20,540 nucleotides of DNA, taken from OFTM10 sp964344055. Lineage in GTDB: Bacteria > Actinomycetota > Acidimicrobiia > Acidimicrobiales > Aldehydirespiratoraceae. The first letter of the stretch is position 1. Each line of letters begins with the position of its first letter. This document shows, piece after piece, positions 14,481-20,540 of the stretch. The notes beneath the pieces were generated by a model. It searched no databases. It was not told the DNA's origin and worked only from the letters and a program-made list of their open reading frames with translations. Location of the stretch: positions 1 to 20,540 of the forward strand of contig CAYFLT010000079.1 in the NCBI GenBank assembly GCA_964344055.1, written 5' to 3'. A program made the position numbers and the translations under genes.

Positions 14481-15692
14481 GTGAGCCCCCATCGGCCGAC
14501 GATCTGGGCGGTCCTGCGTTCCAACATCGCGCCCCTGTATCTCCCGGTCGGGGCGATCATGTTCGGCGCCGGAATCCTCGTTCCGATCATCCCGCTGTAC
14601 CTGACCGACCAGGGCGTGAGCCTCTCGATGGTCGGCCTGATCACCGCCGCCGCGGGTATCGGTGCCGCGGCCGCCGGCATTCCGGCGAGCGCGTTCGCCG
14701 AGCGATACAGCAACGACCTGCTTCTCACGGTGTCGATCTTCCTGGTGGCCCTGGGCTCCCTGCTCTTCGGGTTCACCGACGTGGCGATCGTGCTGCTGAT
14801 TCTCCGGTTCGTCTGGGGGCTCGGCTTCGGCGGCATGGGTCAGTCCCGTCAGACCTTCATCGCTCGCACGGTGGCCTCGGAGTTCAGGGGCCGAGTGTCG
14901 TCGCTCATGGGCGGCACCCACCGGTTGGCGTTCGTCGTGGGACCGGTCGTCGGAGGAGCGGTTTCGGAGACCTGGGGGTTTCGGGCGGCTTTCGTGCTCG
15001 GCGCGGCGATCACCTCGGTGGGGCTGGTGTGGATCCGGGTGCCCGGTGCCCGTGAGCCGGTGGTCGGCGACGACTCCCTGCCTCCGTTGAAGGTCGGTCC
15101 TGCCCTGTGGACCCATCGACGCCTGCTGGGGAGGGTCGGGATCGGACCGATGCTGATCATGGCGGCCCGAGACGGCCGGTTCGTGATCGTGCCGCTCGTC
15201 GCCGACTCGTTGGAGCTCAGTCCGGCGGTCGTCGGTGTGCTGGTGGCGGTCGGCACAGCCGCCGACTTCGCCCTGTTCCCGCTGGCCGGCTACGTGATGG
15301 ACCGGTTCGGGCGGCTCTACGCGACGGTGCCGGCCTTCTCGTGCATGGCCTGCGGGTTGGTGTTGCTCGGACTGGCGGACACCACCTCGGGGGTGGTCGT
15401 CGCCAGCGTGGTGATCGGGCTCGGAAACGGACTGTCGTCGGGGGCGATCCTCACCCTCGGTTCAGATCTCGCCCCGGAGGGGGCTCAAGGGCCGTTCCTC
15501 GCCGGCTTCAACCTCTTGACCAACATCGGGATCTTCCTCGGCCCAGCGGTGGTCGGCTGGAGCGCGGACCTGGCCGGACTGGACACGGCCGCGTTCGTGC
15601 TGGCCGGCATCCTCGCCGCGGGGCTGGCGTGGGTGGTCTTCGTCATCGGGGAGACCGGGGCTTCGGCGAGACGGGTCAGCGGAAGCGGATGA
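14481..15692 (+). CDS. Major facilitator superfamily transporter
   Basis: The product has 403 residues from GTG 14481, about the size of a 12-helix MFS protein. Hydrophobic segments fill the whole length. The loop between the second and third helices of the N-half reads FAERYSNDLL, a degenerate motif A, and the matching loop in the C-half is GYVMDRFGRLYATV, a much better match. LRFVWGLGFGGMGQSRQTFIA carries the conserved Arg of helix 4, and GPVVGGAVSETWGFRAAFVLG resembles motif C and the following loop. Drug or metabolite efflux is the usual role of such DHA-like members, but the substrate cannot be inferred. The 3' end overlaps the convergent ABC ATPase gene by 17 bases. Confidence 0.9.
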   Translation: MSPHRPTIWAVLRSNIAPLYLPVGAIMFGAGILVPIIPLYLTDQGVSLSMVGLITAAAGIGAAAAGIPASAFAERYSNDLLLTVSIFLVALGSLLFGFTDVAIVLLILRFVWGLGFGGMGQSRQTFIARTVASEFRGRVSSLMGGTHRLAFVVGPVVGGAVSETWGFRAAFVLGAAITSVGLVWIRVPGAREPVVGDDSLPPLKVGPALWTHRRLLGRVGIGPMLIMAARDGRFVIVPLVADSLELSPAVVGVLVAVGTAADFALFPLAGYVMDRFGRLYATVPAFSCMACGLVLLGLADTTSGVVVASVVIGLGNGLSSGAILTLGSDLAPEGAQGPFLAGFNLLTNIGIFLGPAVVGWSADLAGLDTAAFVLAGILAAGLAWVVFVIGETGASARRVSGSG

Positions 15693-16539
15693 CCGCCAGG
15701 TAGCCGTCCGCCACCGTCGGGTCGGTGGGCTCGGACCCGGGCGGCACCGTTCGCGCCACGCACCGATAGCGGTCGGGCCCGATGGCCCGACACACGGCCG
15801 TCGCGTGCGGTGCGGCGGTCTCCCACACGTGGCCGCGGGCCCGCTCGGCGAGTTCGGCCGGCCGGCCGTCGAACACGAGTCGACCCTCGTCGAGCACGAG
15901 AACCCGGTGGCACACCGCGGCCAGCTCGTCGGCGTGATGGGTGGCGACGAGGATCGTGACCTCGCGGGCGAGTTCGACCAGGAGTCGGGTGACCTCGCCG
16001 CGCTGCTCGGCGTCGAGCGACGTGAGTGGTTCATCGAGCACGAGGAGGTCGGGACTGCCGAGGAGCGCCTGGGCGATCGAGAGCCGTCGCTTCATCCCGC
16101 CGCTGAGCGTCCTGATCCGATCGTCGCGATGACCGGTGAGCGCGACGCGCTCCAGAACCCAGGCACTCCAGCGCCGGCGGAGGCGGTCGGGCCCGATCTC
16201 CTTGAGTGCCCCGACATAGTCGAGGTACTCGTGGACCCGCATCCGCGCCGGCAACCCATCGGCTTGGGCGACATAGCCGAGTCGGCGGCGCACGGCGGTC
16301 CGCTCGAGTGGATCGGCGGTATCGAGCGCGTCGCCTCCTTCCTTGGGTACCACCATGATCCGGCCACTCGACGGTTCGGTCACGGTGGCCGCCATCCGCA
16401 GCATCGTGCTCTTCCCGCTCCCGTTCGGACCGAGCACGGCGGTCATCCCACCGTCGATCGCGATCGAGGCGAGGTCGAGGGCAGGCTTCGATCCGTAGTC
16501 GCGGGTGACCGAGGCGAAGGACAGTGCCGGGCCGGCCAT
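15676..16539 (-). CDS. ABC transporter ATP-binding protein (exporter type)
   Basis: The product has 287 residues. All ATPase motifs are intact: Walker A GPNGSGKST (37-45), Q-loop Gln92 (YVAQADGL), signature LSGGMKRR (145-152), Walker B LLVLDEP (165-171) and switch His201 (ATHH). The layout and the C-terminal tail of about 60 residues after the domain (GHVWETAAP..., ...YLAVIRFR) are those of CcmA/ABC-2-type exporters. It starts one base after the stop of the six-helix membrane protein, so the two are probably partners. It is the last gene of the four-gene operon, and its 3' end overlaps the convergent MFS gene. Exported substrate unknown. Confidence 0.92.
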   Translation of the reverse strand: MAGPALSFASVTRDYGSKPALDLASIAIDGGMTAVLGPNGSGKSTMLRMAATVTEPSSGRIMVVPKEGGDALDTADPLERTAVRRRLGYVAQADGLPARMRVHEYLDYVGALKEIGPDRLRRRWSAWVLERVALTGHRDDRIRTLSGGMKRRLSIAQALLGSPDLLVLDEPLTSLDAEQRGEVTRLLVELAREVTILVATHHADELAAVCHRVLVLDEGRLVFDGRPAELAERARGHVWETAAPHATAVCRAIGPDRYRCVARTVPPGSEPTDPTVADGYLAVIRFR

Positions 16540-16540
16540 G

Positions 16541-17335
16541 TCAGCGGACCGAGAGGAGATCGAGGCGCCGCCGCATCCGGAAGAAGAACACGGTCGCGAC
16601 GACGGCGACGGCGAGGCTCGTCAGCTGGACCACCGGCCCGAACGCGGCCGCCGGATCGGCCGCCTGGCTGACGATGAGGACGATGGTGAGCCATCCGGCC
16701 GCCACCGCTCCGGCGGCCGCCCGTGGATCGATCGACGTCGACAGCCCCATCGTCACCGCGGTGGCCGCGAGGGCCGGGAGCAGCCAGGCGATGCGGTATC
16801 CGCCTCCCTCCTGGACCAGCAGCGAGGTGAGGAGCAGGATGCCGGTGCTCGCCGAGACGACCGTGAGCGCCCGAACGAGGAAGAGCCGGAAGCCATCCAT
16901 CGGTGCGGCCACCGCCACCTCGTGGGTGGGATCGACGGCCGGGCCGAACGCGAGGGCCACGCCGAGGAGGGGGACCAGCGGGGCGGCGGTGAGGAAGACG
17001 ATGATGCGGTCGACGCCGGGGTCAGCGACGCTGGTGCTCGCCGCGTTGAGGGCGAACAGGACCGCGACGATCACTGCGATGAACCACGAGCGGCGGAGGG
17101 CCGGCGTGGCGGTGACGAGCGGCACGGTCCGCTCGTCGACACCTACCCGCAGGAGGAATCGGGCGAGGCGGCTCGGCGCCGGCGCGTCGAGTTCGGCCTC
17201 GATCGCCGCGAAGTTCGACGCCAACCGGGCCAGATCGGTGCCCAGACCTTCGTCGGGCCCGCCGGCGAGGAAGCGGGGATGATCGCCGGCCCGGGAGAGG
17301 GCGGCTTCGAGCGCATTGGTGGGCGAACTGTTCAT
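16541..17335 (-). CDS. Six-helix membrane protein, likely ABC partner and anti-sigma-like protein
   Basis: The product has 264 residues from ATG 17335, which overlaps the sigma-factor stop (ATGA). The N-terminal ~80 residues are soluble and helical (LARLASNFAAIEAELD, about 36-50; LARFLLRVGVDERTVPLV, about 57-74). About six hydrophobic segments follow, roughly 84-100, 110-130, 150-175, 182-200, 208-225 and 234-252, and a basic tail RMRRRLDLLSVR. A loop GPAVDPTHEVAVAAPMDGFRLFLVR links helices 2 and 3. The position after an ECF sigma gene is the usual place for an anti-sigma factor. Related actinobacterial proteins I recall pair a zinc-finger (zf-HC2) N-terminus with a similar membrane region, but no His/Cys zinc motif is present here. 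The permease plus anti-sigma role is inference. Confidence 0.7.
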   Translation of the reverse strand: MNSSPTNALEAALSRAGDHPRFLAGGPDEGLGTDLARLASNFAAIEAELDAPAPSRLARFLLRVGVDERTVPLVTATPALRRSWFIAVIVAVLFALNAASTSVADPGVDRIIVFLTAAPLVPLLGVALAFGPAVDPTHEVAVAAPMDGFRLFLVRALTVVSASTGILLLTSLLVQEGGGYRIAWLLPALAATAVTMGLSTSIDPRAAAGAVAAGWLTIVLIVSQAADPAAAFGPVVQLTSLAVAVVATVFFFRMRRRLDLLSVR

Positions 17336-17904
17336 CCGAGAACCTCCTGGAGGATCTGGCGGGCGCGGGAGAGTCGGCTCTTCACGGTGCCGACCGGCAC
17401 CCCGAGGAGTGCGGCCGCTTCGGCGTTGGTGAGACCGTCGAGCGCGGTGGCGGCCATGACCGCCTGCAGGTCGGGGTCGAGCCGGGCGAACGCCTGGCCG
17501 AGGTCGGTGTGCCCGAGAGCGAGTGGCACCTCGTGGGCGATCACATCGGTGAGCGGGTTGCCGACCTGGGTCACGTCGGCAACCGGCTGGGGCGGGGGCC
17601 GCTTGCGGAGCTGGTCGATGAGTCGGCGGACCGCGATCGTCCAGATCCAGGCACCGACCTCCCCGGTCGGCCGGTAGTCCTTCGCCTGCTTCCACACGGC
17701 GAGGAAGGTGTCCTGCAGCGCGGTGTCGACCAGATCGGGCTGACCACACCGCCGATGGAGGCGAACCGTGAGCCAGCCGGCATGGCGCTGGTAGAGCGTG
17801 GTCAGGGCGTCGCGATCGCCCGCACCGACCCGTCGAACCAGGTCGACGTCGTCGGCGGACGGGCCGGTGCCGGCGGGCACCCGATCGGCGGTCACCAGCG
17901 TCAT
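17332..17904 (-). CDS. ECF-family RNA polymerase sigma factor
   Basis: The product has 190 residues, the usual ECF size. Region 2 spans about 20-95, with ALTTLYQRHAGWL (33-45), DLVDTALQDTFLAVWKQA (57-74) and GAWIWTIAVRRLIDQLRKR (84-102). Region 4 spans about 133-186, with the helix-turn-helix LTNAEAAALLGVPVGTVKSRLSRARQIL (158-185). It lies one base after the sterol-desaturase-like gene and overlaps the following membrane-protein gene by 4 bases, so all four genes probably share one transcript, and the membrane protein is the natural candidate for its anti-sigma factor. No -35 AAC-type autoregulatory promoter was recognised before the operon. Regulated genes and inducing signal unknown. Confidence 0.94.
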   Translation of the reverse strand: MTLVTADRVPAGTGPSADDVDLVRRVGAGDRDALTTLYQRHAGWLTVRLHRRCGQPDLVDTALQDTFLAVWKQAKDYRPTGEVGAWIWTIAVRRLIDQLRKRPPPQPVADVTQVGNPLTDVIAHEVPLALGHTDLGQAFARLDPDLQAVMAATALDGLTNAEAAALLGVPVGTVKSRLSRARQILQEVLG

Positions 17905-17905
17905 G

Positions 17906-18939
17906 CTAGAAAGCCGTCACCTTCCGGCGGCGGAAGGGCACGAACCGGCCGAGCCGCCGCAGCCGCTGTCGCCACTCCGGTGGGAAGGGGTATCGCATCC
18001 TCGTGTCGGCCCGGAAGGGATACAGCATCTGGCCCGGGACGCTCGGCGGGATCGGATCGTCACAGCCGTAGACCTCGGGCCGGCGGTCCTTGGGCATGAA
18101 ATAGGTGCCCCAGAGGATGTCCCAGATCGGGAGGAACACCGAGTAGTTGGTGTGGATCGACTCGGGGTAGTTGGCGTGATGCCAGTGGTGGAACTCCGGC
18201 GTCATCACGATCCGGTGGAACGGCCGGAAGCGCCATCGGATGTTGGCGTGGGCGAGCAGGCCGAGGATGGCCTGGATGAACGCCACCGCACCGACCACCT
18301 CGAGGTCGAAGCCGGCAATCAGCAGGAACACGATCGGCACCACGATGATCAGGCCGTCGAACGGGTGCTGCCGGATGCCGGAGATCCAGTCCATCTTCTT
18401 GCTGGAGTGGTGGATCGAGTGGAACCGCCAGAAGAACGGGATCTCGTGGCCGAGGCGGTGGGCCCAGTAGATGAGGACGTCGGTCAGCAGCACCGCTTCG
18501 ATCGCGAGCAGCCAACCGGGCTGCGACATGACCAGCGGGCGGATGGCGAGCGCCGGGATCACGATCGGCAGTGCGAGCAGGGCCACGGCGATACCCACTA
18601 CGAGGCCGATGAACTGGATCGCCGGCGCGACGNNNNNNNNNNNNNNNNNNNNNNNNNNNNNNNNNNNNNNNNNNNNNNNNNNNNNNNNNNNNNNNNNNNN
18701 NNNNNNNNNNNNNNNNNNNNNNNNNNNNNNNNNNNCACGATCCCGCCGGCTCCTTCCAGCCCGAACGCGATCCCGGCCGGGATGGCGACCAGCAGGGCCA
18801 TGATGTGCATCCACCGCACGATCCGCCACCGGCGGGGGCGCCCCTCGACCCGGTTCAGAAGGTCGGGCCGGGGTGGGGGCGGGGGAAGGGTGGAGACCGG
18901 CGGTGGCGGCAGCGAGGACTGTGGGCGGTCGGGAGTCAT
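17906..18939 (-). CDS. Sterol desaturase / fatty acid hydroxylase family di-iron membrane enzyme (contains a 103-N gap)
   Basis: First gene of the operon. The true start is ATG 18939, preceded by a textbook AAGGAGGT (18947-18954) eight bases away. The product begins MTPDRPQSSLPPPP, has a Pro-rich cytoplasmic tail, then a first membrane helix (WMHIMALLVAIPAGIAFGLEG) before the gap. After the gap, in another frame, come further helices and the full set of FA_hydroxylase histidine motifs: HRLGHE, HSIHH and HHWHH, followed by NYSVFLPIWDILWGTYFMP. These eight-histidine enzymes use a di-iron centre to hydroxylate or desaturate lipids, carotenoids or sterol-like molecules. The frame difference across 18633-18735 shows the N count is an estimate. 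The gene ends one base before the sigma-factor gene. Substrate unknown. Confidence 0.88.
18633..18735. other. Assembly gap (103 N) inside the sterol-desaturase-like gene
   Basis: The flanking coding segments belong to one protein but lie in different frames. An intact gene therefore needs a true length differing from 103 by a non-multiple of three. The missing sequence probably encodes part of a second membrane helix and a loop. Confidence 0.95.
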
Positions 18940-18946
18940 TGGGGGA

Positions 18947-18954
18947 ACCTCCTT
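18947..18954 (-). promoter_or_regulatory. Consensus Shine-Dalgarno site that fixes the desaturase-like gene start
   Basis: Minus-strand AAGGAGGT, fully complementary to the 16S rRNA tail, lies eight bases before ATG 18939. It decides between this start and a reading frame beginning further upstream (18958), and implies strong translation of the operon's first gene. Confidence 0.85.
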
Positions 18955-19005
18955 GCACCCCCTATCGAGAAGAGAGAGCCGGATGGTTCGCCTACGCTCG
19001 ACGAG

Positions 19006-19458
19006 ATGTTGGGTGACGACGACCGCCGGGGTTTGGATGCCGCCATCGACGAGGCCCGGGCCGGGCTGGCCGAGGGCGGGATTCCGATCGGATCGGCGCT
19101 GATGATCGACGGTGAGATCGTGGGTCGGGGGCACAACCGCCGGGTCCAGGAGGGTTCGGTGGTGCTCCACGCCGAGATGGACTGCCTCGAACGAGCTGGG
19201 CGCATGCCCGCCGCGGCGTACCGGCTGGCCACGCTCTACACGACGCTGTCGCCCTGCGACATGTGCACCGGCGCGGCCCTGCTCTACGGCATCCCGCGGG
19301 TGGTCATCGGCGAGAACGAGACCTTCCTCGGCGGCGAGGCACTGCTGGAGGAGCGTGGGGTCGAGCTGGTCCGCGCCGACGACGACGAGTGCAAGCAACT
19401 CATGCGCGACTTCATCGCCGCCGAACCCGACCTCTGGAACGAGGACATCGGCGAGTGA
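19006..19458 (+). CDS. Cytosine deaminase of the fungal (Fcy1) type, CMP/dCMP deaminase fold
   Basis: The product has 150 residues from ATG 19006; TACGCT (18993-18998) eight bases before suggests a leaderless transcript. The zinc site is complete: His55-Ala-Glu57 with the catalytic glutamate, and Cys84-x2-Cys87 (LSPCDMCTGA). The protein resembles yeast cytosine deaminase along its whole length, with GGIPIG (24-29), GRGHN (40-44), TLYTTLSPCDMCTGA (76-90), YGIPRVVIGEN (94-104) and the C-terminal WNEDIGE. Residues equivalent to the yeast active-site Asn51, Phe114, Trp152 and Asp155 appear as Asn44, Phe107, Trp144 and Asp147. It should deaminate cytosine to uracil and ammonia in the cytoplasm for pyrimidine salvage. 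The bacterial CodA enzyme is an unrelated amidohydrolase. It is divergent from the desaturase operon. Confidence 0.9.
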   Translation: MLGDDDRRGLDAAIDEARAGLAEGGIPIGSALMIDGEIVGRGHNRRVQEGSVVLHAEMDCLERAGRMPAAAYRLATLYTTLSPCDMCTGAALLYGIPRVVIGENETFLGGEALLEERGVELVRADDDECKQLMRDFIAAEPDLWNEDIGE

Positions 19459-19492
19459 GTTGTTTCGCTGGTGCCAGGCACCCGAAACAACT
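19458..19492. terminator. Long palindromic hairpin between convergent genes (bidirectional terminator or REP-like element)
   Basis: AGTTGTTTCG (19458-19467) pairs perfectly with CGAAACAACT (19483-19492). Inside, GGTGCC (19470-19475) faces GGCACC (19477-19482), leaving a 2-base bulge and a very tight loop. The 35-base structure begins with the last base of the deaminase stop and ends one base before the GDPD stop codon, filling the whole space between the two convergent genes. There is no long U-tract. It could end transcription from both sides. The GGTGCCaGGCACC core also resembles REP-type dispersed palindromes. Confidence 0.75.
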
Positions 19493-20540
19493 TCAGCGCC
19501 AGCCTTCGGCGTAGTACCGCTCGACCGCGAACTCGGGATGCCCGGCGATGATGCCGTCGGCCCCTCGCTCGATGGCTTCCACGTAGTAGTCGGCGTTCTC
19601 CTGAGCGGCGACGTCGTTGGGCCAGACCCAGATCTCGAGGCCCGCCTCGTGCACGCGGTCGACGATGTCGGGCACGAGGACCTCGATCTCGCCGAACGTC
19701 GGCGGCACCTGGACCACTCGATCGGCCGGCTGCAGCTCACCGGCGCCCAGATACCAGGCCAACATCTCGGACTCGGCCGGGCTGGTCGCGATATCCGGTG
19801 CAATGGCTCGGAAGGCTGCCAACACATCGGCGTCGAATGACACGACGATCACCGAGTCCTCACGGCCGAGCTCCGCGATCTCGCGGGCCAGAGTTTCGGC
19901 GCCCTCTATGGCGAACGCGAGGTGATCCTCGTCATCGGCATCGCGCGGCACCTTGATCTCGATGTCGAGGACGTGTTCGGGGAAGGCGTCGGCGATGGAC
20001 CTGAAGGTCTCGACACTAAAGTCGTCGGCCGTGTAGCCCGCCGGAGGCTCGCGGTCGCCGGTACGGATCCCTCGGTAGCTGTAGGCCGACTCGGGTTCGT
20101 CGTGGCTCGACCAGCTCTCACTCCACCAGTAGGCGTTGTCGAGGGCCCGCAGATCGTCATAGGTGAGGTCGCGGACCCGACCGGTGGCCCCCGTGGTGCG
20201 ATCGACGGTGTCGTCGTGTTGGACCACGAGCACGCCGTCGGCGGTCAGCTGGACGTCCATCTCCAGGACGTCCACCCCCGCCTTCGCCGCTTCCCGGAAT
20301 GCGAACATGGTCGAGTGGGGCCACGACTGGTCGCCCCCGGCATGACCGATCACGACCGGCCTGTCGAGTGCCAGCACCTCGTCGAGGGTCGACACGGCGG
20401 GCGCGGGGAACAGTGTGGTCGAGGTCGTTGTGGTCGTGGTGGTTGCCGCCGTCGTGGTTGTGGTGCTGCTCGTCGTGGTGCTGCTGGTGCTCGTGTTGGA
20501 GGTGGTGGTGGTCGACGCCGCAGCTGCCGACGTGGTCGTC
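19493..20540 (-). CDS. Secreted glycerophosphodiester phosphodiesterase with Thr/Ser-rich linker (partial, 5' end beyond window)
   Basis: The catalytic domain is about 295 residues. Counting from the codon at 20395, it has VVIGHAGG (His18), EMDVQLTADGVLVVQHDD (Glu45, Asp47, His60), DIEIKVP in the barrel, and GADGIIAGHPEF near the end. These are the catalytic histidines and metal ligands of GDPD TIM-barrel enzymes, which split glycerophosphodiesters into glycerol-3-phosphate and an alcohol. The PENT motif after the first histidine is PHST here. GTG 20395 is unlikely to be the start: the frame stays open to the window end through about 48 more codons that are nearly all Thr, Ser and Ala, followed by LFPAPA. 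Such a linker normally follows a signal peptide or lipobox, so the protein is probably exported or surface-anchored. Confidence 0.87.
   Translation of the reverse strand, partial: TTTSAAAASTTTTSNTSTSSTTTSSTTTTTAATTTTTTTSTTLFPAPAVSTLDEVLALDRPVVIGHAGGDQSWPHSTMFAFREAAKAGVDVLEMDVQLTADGVLVVQHDDTVDRTTGATGRVRDLTYDDLRALDNAYWWSESWSSHDEPESAYSYRGIRTGDREPPAGYTADDFSVETFRSIADAFPEHVLDIEIKVPRDADDEDHLAFAIEGAETLAREIAELGREDSVIVVSFDADVLAAFRAIAPDIATSPAESEMLAWYLGAGELQPADRVVQVPPTFGEIEVLVPDIVDRVHEAGLEIWVWPNDVAAQENADYYVEAIERGADGIIAGHPEFAVERYYAEGWR

Noticed and set aside
13650..15116. A long minus-strand open frame extending the DUF6687-like gene upstream to about 815 codons
   Set aside because: It is antisense to well-supported SDR and MFS genes, and its translation is low-complexity Arg/Gly/Asp/His sequence typical of the opposite strand of high-GC genes.
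17336..17749. An upstream extension of the six-helix membrane protein
   Set aside because: It overlaps the sigma-factor coding region in another frame, and the added residues are Arg/Pro-rich noise; the ATG in the ATGA overlap is the natural start.
18633..18958. A desaturase-like gene start at 18958 reading through the gap in a single frame
   Set aside because: That N-terminal frame gives Arg/Pro/Ala-rich noise, whereas the frame from ATG 18939 has a consensus Shine-Dalgarno, a Pro-rich tail and a membrane helix.

Overview
The window is a high-GC stretch of chromosome from what looks like an actinomycete (Actinomycetota), most likely a member of Acidimicrobiia or a relative. The evidence is uniformly G/C-ending codon use, frequent GTG starts, a 13E12-type DUF222/HNH gene behind a Gram-positive LexA box, Thr/Ser- and Pro-rich extracytoplasmic linkers, and densely overlapping operons. 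The taxonomic placement is inference. Three runs of N (1606-1615, 5331-5340, 18633-18735) mark scaffold gaps, so this is probably a draft or metagenome assembly. Two of the gaps break the frame of real genes (soxB and the sterol-desaturase-like gene). No stretch of 300 bases or more lacks a gene. I saw no rRNA, tRNA, CRISPR array or insertion sequence.

Left region (1-8224). The window opens with the Pro-rich start of a minus-strand gene that runs off the left edge. Divergent from it is a glycine-betaine/proline-type (OpuAC/ProX) solute-binding lipoprotein. Convergent with that is a complete heterotetrameric sarcosine oxidase operon, transcribed right to left in the canonical order soxB-soxD-soxA-soxG. 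A LysR regulator is divergent from soxB, across a 69-base intergenic region carrying two short palindromes. The LysR gene overlaps, by ATGA, a gene for an aminoglycoside-phosphotransferase-fold kinase. Together these suggest uptake and demethylation of methylated amines (betaine towards sarcosine, then glycine plus a one-carbon unit), although no ABC permease or ATPase for the binding protein is present here.

Middle region (8225-15692). A DUF222/HNH gene has a near-ideal promoter and a perfect SOS box that contains the ATG, but an in-frame amber codon 20 codons later. A minus-strand series follows, read from 13649 down to 9589: a DUF6687-like protein, an SRPBCC/AHSA1 protein, a Nudix hydrolase, a kelch-like lipoprotein and a CNNM/CorC-type membrane protein lacking the usual C-terminal domain. 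An SDR oxidoreductase and an MFS transporter lie divergently on the plus strand.

Right region (15676-20540). A tightly packed minus-strand operon, in transcription order, encodes a sterol-desaturase/fatty-acid-hydroxylase family enzyme, an ECF sigma factor, a six-helix membrane protein (anti-sigma/permease-like) and an ABC ATPase. Junctions are 1 nt, a 4-nt overlap and 1 nt. This is the best candidate for a poorly described system: an ECF factor co-translated with a lipid-modifying enzyme and an ABC exporter. Divergent from it is a cytosine deaminase of the fungal Fcy1 type. A long palindromic hairpin separates that gene from a convergent glycerophosphodiester phosphodiesterase, whose N-terminus is a Thr/Ser-rich linker continuing past the window edge.
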